DNA of 64,000 nucleotides from contig OX031071.1 of the NCBI GenBank assembly GCA_943736015.1, forward strand, positions 29,420,619 through 29,484,618. The letters are read 5' to 3'. The position numbers and the translations under genes are program-made. Positions 39,458 to 49,836 of this stretch are shown piece by piece. The DNA comes from Tridacna crocea (Eukaryota; Mollusca; Bivalvia; Cardiida; Cardiidae). Positions within the stretch are counted from its first letter, which is position 1. The number at the start of each line of letters is the position of its first letter. The notes under the pieces were generated by a model. The model searched no databases. It saw only the letters and a program-made list of their open reading frames with translations, and was not told the origin of the DNA.

Positions 39458-39741
39458 CATTTAGTCCTTTACTACATGACAAAATTCTAGACTTCTTCAA
39501 ATTGAAATCATTTACAGACCACAAAATAAATGTTAATCAGAAATTCAAATTTATATTAGAACGCTCAGAAAACATTGTGGTGTTGAAGAAAATGCTGTTT
39601 ACCAGCATTTTCTCCTGTTTCCACAATGTATTCGTACCCTTTCCACTAGAACTTTCAAATTTTAAGACACATTAATTTCGTCATCTGCAGAAGCTTTCAA
39701 TTCAGGCCAGTCTAAAACTTTTTCGTTTGGTAAAGAGTTTA
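39458..39741. mobile_element. TTAA-hp MITE, symmetric variant with two GTCGTCTGC-type arms
   Basis: Left CTTTACTACATGACAAAATT..TTTACAGACCACAAAATAAA and right TTAATTTCGTCATCTGCAGA..TAAAACTTTTTCGTTTGGTA are inverse forms of the same arm. This complements the symmetric variant at 13237, which has two CACAATCCC-type arms. Hairpin TGCTGTTTACCAGCA. Confidence 0.75.
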
Positions 39742-39867
39742 CAGACAACAACAAAAATCTTATTTTTTTTACAATACATTTAGCCTGTATGAAAATTGAG
39801 AAATCTGTCCATTGGGATTTTTTAACCAGGAAAATACTTAAAAAAAAAAATCATATCAAAAGTCCAC

Positions 39868-40096
39868 TTAACTCTTTACCACATAATCCCGACTTTTAAC
39901 AACCCTGAGAAAGAAGCCTTTTGAAAAAAATGTGGGAAAAGGTGAAAAATGCTGGTAACCAGCATTTTCTCCTTTTACCACAATGTTTTCTACCCTACTA
40001 AAAACAATTTCAACTTTTGGCTTATGTTTATTTTGTCGTCTGCAAGTGCTTTCAATTTAGACCAGTTTAAAACTTTGTCGTTTGGTAATGGGTTAA
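39868..40096 (+). mobile_element. TTAA-hp MITE, full length
   Basis: TTAA at both ends, CCACATAATCCCGACTTTTA, hairpin with CTGGTAACCAG, TTTTGTCGTCTGCAAGTGCT. Confidence 0.9.
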
Positions 40097-40223
40097 AGAA
40101 TCTACATGTACATGAAACTATTTAGGCCGAAAGGCTTGGTCACACCATGGTAACCTACGACTAATGGATAAAAAAATCATTTTGTGCAGACAAAAAAACC
40201 CTTCAAGTGCCTGTCATATTTCA

Positions 40224-40453
40224 CTGTTTACCACACAATCCCGACTTTTAACGACCCTGAAAAAATAGGCCTTTTGAAAACATTTTCGGGCAAAGGAGAA
40301 AATGCTGGTAACCAACATTTTCTTCTTTTCCCAAAATGTTTTTTACCCTATAAAAAAGAAATTCCATCTTTTGAGCTTCTCTTTTAAATTGTTGTCTGCA
40401 AATGCTTTCAATTTGGTGAGGACTACTTTTTTTGTTGTTCGGTAAAGAGTTCA
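40224..40453 (+). mobile_element. TTAA-hp MITE, near complete
   Basis: GTTTACCACACAATCCCGAC, stem mismatch CATTTTCGGGC, GTTGTCTGCAAATGCTTTCA, GTAAAGAGTTCA. TTAA is degraded on both sides. Confidence 0.82.
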
Positions 40454-40537
40454 AGTTGCCTTTGTAGTCACTGAAGATCCAAGATCACACCGTATGTTTA
40501 CTGCAGACTGACCTGGGATCTACACTTATTATTATGT

Positions 40538-40632
40538 TTAACTCTCTACCATACAATCTCTAATTTTAACGAACTTGTGAAAGATGCCTTTTGAAACATT
40601 GTGGGAAAAGGAGAAAATGCTGCTAAAATCTA
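40538..40632 (+). mobile_element. TTAA-hp MITE left half
   Basis: TTAACTCTCTACCATACAAT, GAAACATTGTGGGAAAAGGA, GAAAATGCTGCT, then the sequence breaks off at the hairpin centre. Confidence 0.75.
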
Positions 40633-40816
40633 ATATTTTATAATAATATAGCATTGTACGAATATGATTAATTGTATTTCTATCTTTCATTAATTCACTG
40701 AAAAGACTCGAGCCAGAGTAAAAAATAATACGGTCTACAACTTTCAAAAAGGGGTTTTCAGATATTTGCATAAAGGACCATCCTGGGACAGCAAGGATAC
40801 TATGTGCCACCTGCAT

Positions 40817-41014
40817 TTAACTTTTTACCCCAAAAAAAAATGTTTCACTTGTCCAAATTGTGAGCATGTGCAGAGGACAAATTGAAGGAGAAAGTATGTC
40901 CATCATAGGACAGAAAACATCACAGAAAGTGCTGCTTCTCCTTTTCCACATTGTTTCCAAACAGCTCCATTCCTCAGGGTTGTTATCACTCGTGGTTGTA
41001 TGATAAAGTGTTAA
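40817..41014 (-). mobile_element. TTAA-hp MITE, degraded
   Basis: TTAACTTTTTACCCCAAAAA, CATGTGCAGAGGACAAATTG, short stem GTGCTGCTTCTCCTTTTCCA, GATAAAGTGTTAA. Confidence 0.65.
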
Positions 41015-41361
41015 AAGGACAGTAGTATCAACTGAACTCCGAGTATTTAGGACCATGTTTGTACATATACCTCTATCCAATGTTCATCTCCAACCAGTCA
41101 CAGAATTGTCTCCGTCTAGCGTTTTACACCACTCTTAGCAGTATACCATCGTGGCAACAGCGATCTTGTTCATCTGATTTCTGGGTTGCATTCGGGCTTG
41201 ACAAGGGCTCTGGATTGCCATTACCCAGTATAAACCTTTGAATACCACTGCTGCCTTTGAGGAACAAACTTGGGACCTCTAAACAACAAATCTGGAAATA
41301 TGTTCACCATGTCACCTGTAAATATATAGGATACATGGGTATAATTATGACAGCATTGAAT

Positions 41362-41617
41362 CATCCTCGGATACCCCGGGTTCCCTATTTGCTACGCTTC
41401 ATCGACCCCTGGGACAATTAGTTGAATTTCCTTCGCTTTACCGCTGGCCGAATGCTGGCTTTTCATTGGTTCCATCATCATTTTGTGATGGGCGAGTGTA
41501 CTGTACGGTATGACGTTTAGTATCGATTTTCGGCGGCTGATTCAAAGTTTTATTAGTCAATTGTCCCAGGGTCGATGTAGCGTAGCAAATAGGGAGACCC
41601 TGGGGTATCCGAGGATG
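41362..41617. mobile_element. 256-bp foldback MITE with 9-bp target duplication (Mutator-like)
   Basis: The terminal inverted repeats are about 55 bp: CATCCTCGGATACCCCGGGT..CTACGCTTCATCGACC and its near-exact inverse ending GGGGTATCCGAGGATG. GCATTGAAT directly repeats at 41353-41361 and 41618-41626. A 9-bp duplication with long TIRs fits Mutator-like non-autonomous elements. Non-coding interior. Confidence 0.85.
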
Positions 41618-41652
41618 GCATTGAATAAACTATCAGACATACATCATTCCTG

Positions 41653-41880
41653 TTAACCCTTTCCCAAACAAGCCCTGGTCTTTACGTGTCTGCAGTAAAA
41701 GTCTTTTGAAAACACTGTGGGAAAAGGAGAAATTGCTCGTAACGAGCAATTTCTCCTTTTCCAACAGTGTTTTCTACCTTTTTTGAGAAGTTTCTGCCAT
41801 TTTCTCAAAGTCTAAAATTGTCGTCTGCAACCTCTTTCAGTTTGGAAGAGTCCAAAGTTTGTCGTTTGGGAAAGGGTTCA
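41653..41880 (+). mobile_element. TTAA-hp MITE, subfamily C
   Basis: Different arms (CAAGCCCTGGTCTTTACGTG, TCTGCAGTAAAAGTC, GTCGTCTGCAACCTCTTTCA) and stem tip AAATTGCTCGT against ACGAGCAATTT. Two paired changes from AAAATGCTGGT/ACCAGCATTTT plus CACTGTGGG/CAACAGTG. The right TTAA is mutated to TTCA. Confidence 0.88.
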
Positions 41881-41956
41881 GAATTGTTTTAACTGAAAGA
41901 ATTTTTGGTATACAAATACTGCTCAAATATGACAGTGTGAGTAAATGATTGATTGA

Positions 41957-42178
41957 TTAACCCTTTACCATATGATCCCGACTTTTAACACCCCTGTGAA
42001 AGAAGTGGTTAGAAAACATTGTGGGAAAAGAAGAAAATGCTGGTAACTCTTGCCACAATGTTTTCTTCCCTTCCTAAAACAAATTTCAATTTGCTAATCA
42101 TATTCAGGTTAAGGGTTATGTCATCTGCAAATGCTTTCAGTTTGGATGAGCCTAAAATGTTGTTGTTTGGTAAAGAGT
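41957..42178 (+). mobile_element. TTAA-hp MITE, hairpin right arm deleted
   Basis: TTAACCCTTTACCATATGAT, GAAGAAAATGCTGGTAACTC, then TTGCCACAATGTTTTCTTCC. ATGTCATCTGCAAATGCTTT, right end GTAAAGAGTTGA. Confidence 0.8.
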
Positions 42179-42179
42179 T

Positions 42180-42405
42180 GAGGGTGTTTCATCCCCCTTT
42201 CAACATTATTTCAGTCATATCGCGGGAACAGCTCACATTTTCATATATTTCCTGGGCTGTACCAGAGCTGGGCTAGGACTCTGAAGTATCATGCCTACTG
42301 ACACTCCCACAAAATATCCAGTGGATCCAGTGAGGCTCAAACTCGAGGCCTCCAGGTCATTAGTCCTGCCCTTATCATTGAGCCACACAGATACCCTATA
42401 GGGTA
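42180..42405 (-). mobile_element. tRNA-derived SINE
   Basis: On the minus strand the head is GTGTGGCTCAATGATAAGGG (A box) and GAGGCCTCGAGTTTGAGCC (B box). The tail is CGATATGACTGAAATAATGT and TGAAAGGGGGATGAAACACC. Same tail type as 28020 and 30192 with a different body. Confidence 0.7.
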
Positions 42406-42462
42406 AGGGGAAAATGCTGATGAAGACTATCATATTATCTTTTTTAGAAAATAATCATTTTA

Positions 42463-42690
42463 TTTACCCTTTCCCAAACGACAAATTTTATAATCTTCCA
42501 AACTCAAACAGTTTGCAGACGACAATTTCAAGTTTAATAAAAATGGCAGAAAGTTCTCCAAATGGGTAAAAAACACTGTGGGAAAAGGAGAAATTGCTCG
42601 TTACGAGCAATTTCTCCTTTTTCCACAGTGTTTTCAAAAGACTTGTACTGCAGACACGTAAAAGCAAGGGCTTGTTTGGGAAAGGGTTAA
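42463..42690 (-). mobile_element. TTAA-hp MITE, subfamily C, full length
   Basis: Reverse counterpart of 41653: GTTTGCAGACGACAATTTCA, stem tip AAATTGCTCGT/ACGAGCAATTT, GTACTGCAGACACGTAAAAG, GGGAAAGGGTTAA. The left TTAA is mutated. Confidence 0.88.
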
Positions 42691-42699
42691 ACAGGGGTC

Positions 42700-42918
42700 T
42701 TTACCACATAATCTCGACTTTTAATGCCCCTGGTTAAGAAGGCTTTTGAAAATATAGTGGGAAAAGGAAAACAATGCTCGTAACCATTTACTCCTTTTCC
42801 AACAATGTTTTCTACACATTATAAGAAACATTAAACCATTTGAGCCACACTGAAATTTTCATCTGCAAATGCTTTCAATTTTGACACGACTAAAATTTTG
42901 TTGTCTGGTAAAGAGTCA
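42700..42918 (+). mobile_element. TTAA-hp MITE, degraded hairpin
   Basis: GTCTTTACCACATAATCTCG, AAGGAAAACAATGCTCGTAA, CCATTTACTCCTTTTCCAAC, TTTTCATCTGCAAATGCTTT, GTAAAGAGTCAA. Confidence 0.75.
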
Positions 42919-42924
42919 AAACAC

Positions 42925-43200
42925 AGAGCCATTTCATAAATGTGACCTGTCATGCAAAAAGGGACCATCTGGGAACTGGGCCAAGTGTAGACCCTGGTCA
43001 GCCTGCCTAGGGTCGACACTTTTTGCTTTTATAATTTTTCTGTATGAGAAGAAGTCATTCCACCTGACCTTACATTGGCATTATAATCATTTTTAAACAA
43101 TCAACTTAAATTGACCTGCACTTTCTTTTATCTACTTTATCCAATTGATGTACGAAATTCCCCGATTGTCCCTTTTTCGCATGACGAATCACAAATGATA
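42925..43200. repeat. Interspersed repeat H, two pieces
   Basis: The forward piece 42945-43025 (TGTGACCTGTCATGCAAAAA, GGGACCATCTGGGAACTG, GACCCTGGTCAGCCTG) and reversed piece 43105-43200 (GACCTGCACTTTC, ATCCAATTGATG, GATTGTCCCTTTTTCGCATG). The second mirrors 38150-38243. Confidence 0.45.
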
Positions 43201-43298
43201 AATCCTTTCTATGTTTAAAGAAAGGACAATTTTGAGTGCTAACATCTTAGTATAACTTAACATTTTTTTTCTCAATTTAAAGCATTTGCTGAGAACAG

Positions 43299-43528
43299 TT
43301 TAACCCATTACCACTCAATCCCTACTTTTGACGCCCCTGAGAAAGAAGCCTTTAGAAAACATTGTGGGAAAAGGAGAAAATGCTGGTAACCAGCATTTTC
43401 TCCTTTTCCAACAATGTTTTCTAGCCTTCACAAAACAAATTTCAAATTTTCAGTCACTTTTATTTTGGCGTCTGCAAACGCTTTCAATTTGGACCAGTCT
43501 AAAATATTGTCGTTTGGTAATGGGTTAA
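43299..43528 (+). mobile_element. TTAA-hp MITE, full length, chained
   Basis: TTAACCCATTACCACTCAAT, perfect stem except CCAACAATG, TTTTGGCGTCTGCAAACGCT, TGGTAATGGGTTAA. First of three copies sharing TTAAs. Confidence 0.92.
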
Positions 43529-43732
43529 CTCTTTACCACATGACGCATTTTTATGGTATCTCTATTTGACCATAAATAACAGCTAGGATGAAGCTGTTTC
43601 TTATGTGTATATGACACCTTTTGATAGCATAAAAAAACATTGTGGCAAAAGGTGAAATTGTTTGTCACAATGTTTTCCAAAGGCTCCTACAAGCAATGCG
43701 TAGAAATGAGTATCTATGGAGTAAAGGGTTAA
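43525..43732 (+). mobile_element. TTAA-hp MITE, subfamily B, chained
   Basis: TTAACTCTTTACCACATGAC, ATGGTATCTCTATTTGACCA, TAAATAACAGCTAGGATGAA, hairpin shortened to GGTGAAATTGTTTGTCACAA, GCTCCTACAAGCAATGCGTA. Related to 36558. Confidence 0.85.
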
Positions 43733-43957
43733 CTCTTTACAATATGAAAATATCTCGGACTGCTTCAAACTGAAAGCATTTGCAAATGACAAAATCAATG
43801 TGACTCAAAAATCAAATTTTGCCTTGGTAATGGTAGAAATCATTGTGTGAAAAAGAGATAGTGCTGGTTACCAGCATTTTCTCTTTTCAACACAATGGTT
43901 TAAAAAGGCTTTACTCTCAGGATTTTGAAATTCAGGGATTGGTTAGTAAAGGGTTAA
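43729..43957 (-). mobile_element. TTAA-hp MITE, full length, chained
   Basis: TTAACTCTTTACAATATGAA, GCAAATGACAAAATCAATGT, stem with GTGTGAAAAAGAGATAGTGC, GGGATTGGTTAGTAAAGGGT and TTAA. The stretch 43958-44989 shows no feature beyond AT-rich DNA. Confidence 0.85.
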
Positions 43958-44989
43958 ATGGGGCTCAAATGATAAATCAAAGGACTGAAGGTCCTGAAAA
44001 TCGCCATTTGTTGAAGGGCTTGAAGATTTAGAAGATTTTTGACCTCAAACAATAATTCAAGTGGCACATCTAATCATCAAGGAGAACAAGTACACCCTTT
44101 TTTCCCCCCAATCCAAGTATAAATATACATGTAAGAGTGACGCTCTGCACAAGCTGATTTTGGCTTATCAAAACATATGACCTTGACAATGGACTGACCG
44201 AAGAGATCACTTCATAATGGAATATAAAATGACCAAATAATTCTGAAATCCACCAACAAAGGTTGGATTTATGCTCAGGATTAATACAGACAATACATAC
44301 AGACGGATGGCTATACAATTAAAGCTACAAGCTCAACAACAAAATGTTTCCTCATAAAATAAAGTTCTAAGTTTGTTCAGCATTCAAACAGCTAACTTTT
44401 ACTTGGTGGACACCAAGGTGATGACAATACCTCAACTTTATGTTCCAGAGTAGTCGAGCTAATATGGAAACCCTTTTAGGCGAATCTCTGCTATTAGGTT
44501 ATACATTTTTTATGTAATTGTGATCCAATACATTGTTTAACTGCATAAAGGGAACAGAATTTCATTTGTATTGTCAAAAGCTTTTTTATTTAGAACACTT
44601 CTCCAGTAGCTAACTAAAACAGCTTTTTTGTCCAGGACAAAAACACCTCATTATGGTGGACTAAATGAACAACAACAAATTAAATTGAAAAAATATAAAC
44701 TGTTTATTTAAAAAGTAAACTATTAGCACAATATCGATTATGCTTGGTACAAAATTAAAGCAGCTTTAAGAAAACATTACAAAATAATGATGAAAATTTG
44801 ACCATACCATAAAATAACCTGAGCTTTTACTTGAAGACAGAGCTTTAAGTAAAATTAATTTGCTATTTCTAGACAGATCTTGTAAATCATACTGGGTATA
44901 ACCAAATCTGACATAAAAAAAAAAATTACTAAAAATTCACTCATCATGCATTGCATATCTCACAACTTCCCATTTTTTTTTTTGTTTTG

Positions 44990-45374
44990 TTTTCAAACTG
45001 GAAGTTTCAGAACTGAATCACCATGTAGTAAGTTTAGCCTCATCTATATCAGAGACACTGTATGTGAACATGCTTGCTACAGGTTGTTTTCCTTTACTCT
45101 TTCCCAAGACTTTGAAAACAAGAGATTGTTTGTTTCATGTAAAGTACCAAAATAGTTATATACATGTAATTGCAGTCAAGGTGCATTTTCAAACTGGAAG
45201 TTTCAGAACTGAATCAGCATGTAGTAAGTTTAGCCTCATCTATCAGAGACACTGTATGTGAAAATGCTTGCTACAAGTTGTTTTCCTTTACTCTCTCCCA
45301 ATAATTTGAAAACAAGAGATTGTTTGTTACATGTAAAGTACCAAAATAGTTATATAATTGCAGTCAAGGTGCAT
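44990..45374 (+). repeat. About 190-bp tandem duplication with MITE pieces
   Basis: Two units with TTTTCAAACTGGAAGTTTCA, CATGTAGTAAGTTTAGCCTC, GACACTGTATGTGAA, CCTTTACTCTTTCCCAA, GAAAACAAGAGATTGTTTGT and CAGTCAAGGTGCAT. Each unit contains a TTAA-hp right-end relic (ACAAGAGATTGTTTG). The stretch 45375-46025 shows nothing recognisable; it could be 3' untranslated sequence of the minus-strand OB-fold locus. Confidence 0.75.
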
Positions 45375-46025
45375 GAAATAAACATTCAGTGAAAACACTA
45401 TATATATCATTAAAAAAAAAATACCCTTGAATGAAAAAAATTAACAGAGATAACAAGAGGCATAGGGTCCCACACACTTTACTGGCTGTCAAACCTCTTT
45501 AACATCTCCTTTCCTGTGTTTTCCAATGTCATAAACTCAATGTCAAAAGTAACCTTCCTTTATGATGGAATACTTATCATTCTATGAAAATTAAAGAGAA
45601 CTTGATGAAAATTGTACTTGAACGTATTTAAGAATTTGGTAAATTTTTATAAGCCCCTTTTCCAGTGTGTGCATTTCTTTTTTGTTGTTGTTCAAAAAAT
45701 TAACCTACTTTCCAACACAGTTGAATCAAAGAAAAGGGATAAACCTTCACCCTATAAGTTTGGCTTATCTCTTCCTTTGAGGGAGAGGGTTTATAACTGA
45801 TCTTTGGTTCTGACACTAAAGGAAATTTTACTGAATAGAGCAAGCAAACATTTGCAATTTGCATCCTCTATATAAGAGTACATCGAACACAGGCTCATTT
45901 AAGCATATCTGTGAGGTCCTTTTTGATGTAAAAATATTGATAAAGCAAATTACAGTTTCATTTGAAATGATGGCACCGCATGCAGAAGGTAACAATTAAC
46001 TTAATGTATTTCATGTTGTTTTTTT

Positions 46026-46252
46026 TTAATCTTTACTACACAATCCTGACAATCAAAGATCCTGAAAAAAATGGCATTTTGAAAACATTCTGGGGAAAGG
46101 AGAAAATGCCAGTGACTAGCATTTTCTCCTTTTTCCCAATGTTTTTCACCCTTTCCAAACAAATTTCAATTTTTCATTTACATTCATTTTGTTGTCTGCA
46201 CATGCTTTCAATTTGAACCAGTTTAACATTTTGTCGTTTGGTAATGACTTAA
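46026..46252 (+). mobile_element. TTAA-hp MITE, full length, diverged
   Basis: TTAATCTTTACTACACAATC, hairpin GAAAATGCCAGTGACTAGCA, TTTTGTTGTCTGCACATGCT, GGTAATGACTTAA. Confidence 0.85.
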
Positions 46253-46477
46253 ATGGCAATTACAGACCCAAACAAATTAATTTAACACATTTTACAAACT
46301 CTTTTTCTTTTAAGCAACAAAAGACTCAATGGAATTGCTGCTAGCTGAGAATTTCACATCTTTTGGAAGAAGCAAATAAAAATCTTCCATGGGACATGAA
46401 AATCCTGCAACAAGCAAATCAACATCAATGATGCAGATTCCATCATTTTCTGTAACCACGGAAGATTCCATGTTACC

Positions 46478-46522
46478 TCAAAAATTTGTTGTTGTCAGTT
46501 CCTTGTTTGGCAATTTCGTTAC
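46478..46522 (-). pseudogene. Last coding exon of OB-fold-like gene remnant
   Basis: Minus strand: the acceptor TTTTTGTTTCTGACAG at 46523 onward precedes 14 codons reading VTKLPNKELTTTNF and a TGA at 46478-46480. Phase 0 joins cleanly to the exon at 47577-47804, giving SSTQYTEIE-VTKLPNKEL, which reads like the end of an OB-fold. A second open frame overlaps downstream (46325-46476, starting MESSVVTENDGICIID) and could be an alternative coding end, but no acceptor fits it. Confidence 0.4.
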
Positions 46523-46589
46523 CTGTCAGAAACAAAAAGAGAATAATGGTGAATATCTTTATCTATATTCCTCTTTAGGTCCAATTCTA

Positions 46590-46762
46590 ACCCATTATCA
46601 GATGACAAAGTTTTACACTGGTCAATGTGCATCGAAGTTGCAGACAACAATTTCAAAGAAAAAAGTGAGAAAAGCCAAAATTGCCTGTAAGAATCAATTT
46701 CTCCTTTTCCCCTAGATTATAACTCTGGATTGTTAAAACATGTGATTATTTGGGAAAGAGCT
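46590..46762 (-). mobile_element. TTAA-hp MITE, subfamily C relic
   Basis: CTAACCCATTATCAGATGAC, GTTGCAGACAACAATTTCAA, AAAATTGCCTGTAAGAATCA, ATTTCTCCTTTTCCCC, TTTGGGAAAGAGCTAG. The hairpin is broken. Confidence 0.6.
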
Positions 46763-46800
46763 AGATCTCAAATGCTCTTATGGGACAAATCTAATTCAAG

Positions 46801-47002
46801 GTCTGGACTTTTAATGACCCTAAGAGAGAAGCCTTCTGAAAACCTTGTGGGAAAATAAGAAAATGCTGGTATGCAGCATTTTCTCCATTTCACAAAATGT
46901 TTTCTACCCTTCCAAACCCAAATTTTCATTTTCCACTCATATTTTTTTTGTTGTCTGCAAATACTTTCGATTTGGACCCAGTCTAAAATTTTTTTGTTAT
47001 AG
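46801..47002 (+). mobile_element. TTAA-hp MITE, ends lost
   Basis: CTGGACTTTTAATGACCCTA, AAATGCTGGTATGCAGCATT, GTTGTCTGCAAATACTTTCG, GACCCAGTCTAAAATTTTTT. It lies in the intron between the two OB-fold exons. From 47003 to 47576 nothing else is certain; a minus-strand open frame at 47206-47433 is unsupported. Confidence 0.75.
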
Positions 47003-47576
47003 CATGTGAAAGATGAAAAGAAAGCCATGGTTTTGAGATTTGATTTTAATGAGATTAGTGAACATATAATTATCTTTGATAATTACAGATATTACAAAAT
47101 GTTAAAGTTTTGCAAATTGCTAACAACACCGAAGCTATATAGTAATACCTCAGGTTATCTCTAAAAACAGTCAAGTCATTTATCATGAATTTGAATTTTG
47201 AAAAATCAGTTACCAGCTTTTAGCTTTTCTCCCTTCGAATCTATGTTTTTAAAATTAATATTTTGTAAATTTTGTAATGATTCTAAAGCTACAGCAATAC
47301 GTGTCAATTCTAGGATGTGGGGATTATGTGCACATTTTTCCCCACTAACCATTCCACTTAATTCAAATTTTTTTTCAGTATGAAGGGGAATTTTTTCAAA
47401 GAGTATAAAAAAAGAGTAATTTGCGAATATCATCTATTCTTGCCCTTACTTTAGAATTCTTAAACAGATATCAAGTGATATCTTAGGTTTTTATTGAAAT
47501 CAGTATTAGCAAAATAAATGGAATGCATGCTTAATATTTTTTTTTTCAACCAGTAAGTATAAGAAACATATCTTAC

Positions 47577-47804
47577 CTCAATTTCTGTGTATTGAGTTGA
47601 TGACACAGTCTTCATTATCATAGTGTTTTTCGTTGCAAATTACGTTTGTTATTTAATAATTTCTACCACATCTCCGAGGGTAACTGCATGGCTTGACAGA
47701 TTTTGCCACAGGCCCACCTTCATGTTATTGGTCCCATCATCCAGTGTTATTGTTCTCACATCTACTTCTTTCGAGTTAACCCTTACTTTGGCGGCAAGGC
47801 TGTC
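47577..47804 (-). pseudogene. OB-fold (RPA-like) exon with two in-frame stops
   Basis: Bounded on the minus strand by the acceptor CTTTTATTTCTGTAG and the donor GAG-GTAAGA, 228 bp, 76 codons in one phase. The frame reads DSLAAKVRVNSKEVDVRTIT, LDDGTNNMKVGLWQNLSSHA, VTLGDVVEI.., then two TAA codons (codons 52 and 55), then TKNTMIMKTVSSTQYTEIE. The pattern R-T-I-T-L-x-D-G-T..V-x-L-W..L-G-D-V-V-E-I is that of an OB-fold beta-barrel as in RPA70 and related ssDNA-binding proteins. Frame and splice sites are intact, so decay is recent or the stops are sequence errors. Which RPA-like family it belongs to cannot be settled. Confidence 0.55.
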
Positions 47805-48201
47805 CTACAGAAATAAAAGAAAAAAATAATTTCATAGCTTTGGATACATAGTGCAAAACTATTTAATAAAAGTAGATTAATATGTGACATATGAACTATA
47901 CTTATTCATTTTTTTTAATGATCATAAATTTATAATTTGAAAATGGTCTCTACATGACTTAAGTTAACCTGGTATTGCACCCAACAATCAACAAACAACA
48001 CAAGTATGCAATTTCATAGCCCATAAACCAACTCTTAAAAAATTAAAATCCATGTCCAAGGTGGGTATTTATACGACTTAAAACTTAACTGGTATTGAGA
48101 TTGATATGAAAAAATAATACAAATCATCAATAATTAAGAATCACAAAATGACAAAGAAAAAAATTTTTTGATGGTGTTCCCTTAAAAGGCTATGTAGCCT
48201 C

Positions 48202-48423
48202 TTAACCCATTGCCACACAATCCCTTCTTTTGACAACCCTGAGAAAGAAGCCTATACAGAAACATTGTGAGAAAAGGAGAAAATGCTGGTAACCAGTATT
48301 TTCTCCTTTTCACACAATGTTTTCTACTCTTCACAAAACAAATTTCAGTCACTTTTATTTTGTCGTCTGCAAATGCTTTCAATTTGGACAAGCCTAAAAT
48401 ATTGTCGTTTGGTAATGAGTTAA
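48202..48423 (+). mobile_element. TTAA-hp MITE, full length, inserted in repeat D
   Basis: TTAACCCATTGCCACACAAT, hairpin with CTGGTAACCAGTA, TTTTGTCGTCTGCAAATGCT, TGGTAATGAGTTAA. The uninterrupted repeat D copy near 21710 has no insert at this position. Confidence 0.92.
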
Positions 48424-48624
48424 AGTATTTTTAGATTTCAAGAAAGCATTGTGGGAATGTCAAAAGACTAGCATGTGACTGTTGACGCTTAAATTCAATC
48501 ACATAACAAGCATGTAATTATTTTCCATAATCATAATGTCTTATGTTTATTTCAAAGCTTCCTTTGCGTATTTCCAGTATGTAAATGAGCGAGTTGATCA
48601 TGTAACAAGAACCTTCAGAGACGG

Positions 48625-49836
48625 GTTATGCCCCCGAACAAGTGCTTGTCATAAAATATATGAAATTGATATAAATTTACTTCTTTTATCCTAAAAGGAC
48701 CTGTTCGTGCTCCCCAAAAATTCAAGTGAAAAGGCAATTACTAACTTAGAGATAGCCAAGACAAACTTGTAGAGGACAATAAGCCCACTAAGCCCCCTTT
48801 AAGCCCTCTTTTCCCATAAGGCAATATTGCATCATTGAAATAAATACAACTGGTGTGTGATTTTTGGCATTTTTTGATAATTATTCAAATTTCGAAATTT
48901 CATAAAATTTTGAGCAATCATGTAGTAAATATTACATAAAAGGATTTTTTTACATGAAGCCCCCTTTTTCCGTGTTGCAGCCTGAAATTGAGAAACCGAA
49001 AGAGAGGTACCTGGGCAACGTTCAAACAAGTTCAGATTTGAAATTTCACAAAGTTTTGAGCACAGATGTAGGAGATACAAGTGAAAAACAAATTTTTCCA
49101 TGAAGTCCCCTTTTTCTGTGATGCAGCCTCAAATTGAGAAACCGGGAAAGAGGTATTTGCGCATTAATATTTTATAGATTGAAAATAACAAGGGCACATG
49201 ATGAAACTTGTAAAACAAGATATAACCATGAAGTTTCATGAAATTTTGACAAAAACTGAATAAGGTATTAGTAAAAATTGCAATTTTGCTTTAAGGCCCC
49301 TTTTTCCTTGGCATTTTACAAGAAACCCCCTTTTTCCATGACAGAGGGTCAAATTGAAAAACACATAGATAAAGAAACAAGAGCACATGGTGAAACTTTG
49401 AAAAAGCAATATAACCATGAAGTTTAATGAAATTTTGACCAAAACTGAATGAGACATTAGTAAAAATTGGAATTTTGCAAGAAAACCCCTTTTTCCATGA
49501 CAGAATGTCAACTTAAAAAACGCCTAGATTAAAAATAGCAAGAGCCTATGCTGAATCTTTCCATAAACAATATAACCATTAAGTTTCATGAAATTTTGAC
49601 AAAAACTAAATGAGATAGTAGTAAAAATTGCAATTTTGCATTAAGCCCCTTTTTTCATGACACAGAGTCAAATGGAAAAACCAGGAAAGTTATATCGGCA
49701 CCTTACCCTAAGGAGTTCATATATGAAGTTTTATCCAATTTGGTCCAGGGGTTGTGGAGAAATGACTTCGGATGGACAGACGAAAGGACAGACGAAGCGG
49801 CGACTATATGCTTGCCCTTCGGGGAGCATAAAAATA
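48625..49836 (+). mobile_element. Tandem-core element with GGACAGAC run and hairpin end
   Basis: Starts TTATGCCCCCGAACAAGTGC, TTGTCATAA. Core units carry AAGCCCCTTTTTCCATGACA, AGAGTCAAATTGAAAAAC, TATAACCATGAAGTTTCATG and AAATTTTGACAAAAACTGAA. The end is GGACAGACGAAAGGACAGAC, CGACTATATGC, hairpin TTGCCCTTCGGGGAGCA and TAAAAA. Same plan as 1160-1628. Non-coding. The stretch 49986-50662 holds no clear gene; a minus-strand MSAG start with a donor near 50490 is too short to call. Confidence 0.6.

Noticed and set aside
47206-47433. Minus-strand 75-codon open frame between the OB-fold exons
   Set aside because: No acceptor at its start and no recognised motif; it ends in a GCTGGTAACTG-like MITE relic.
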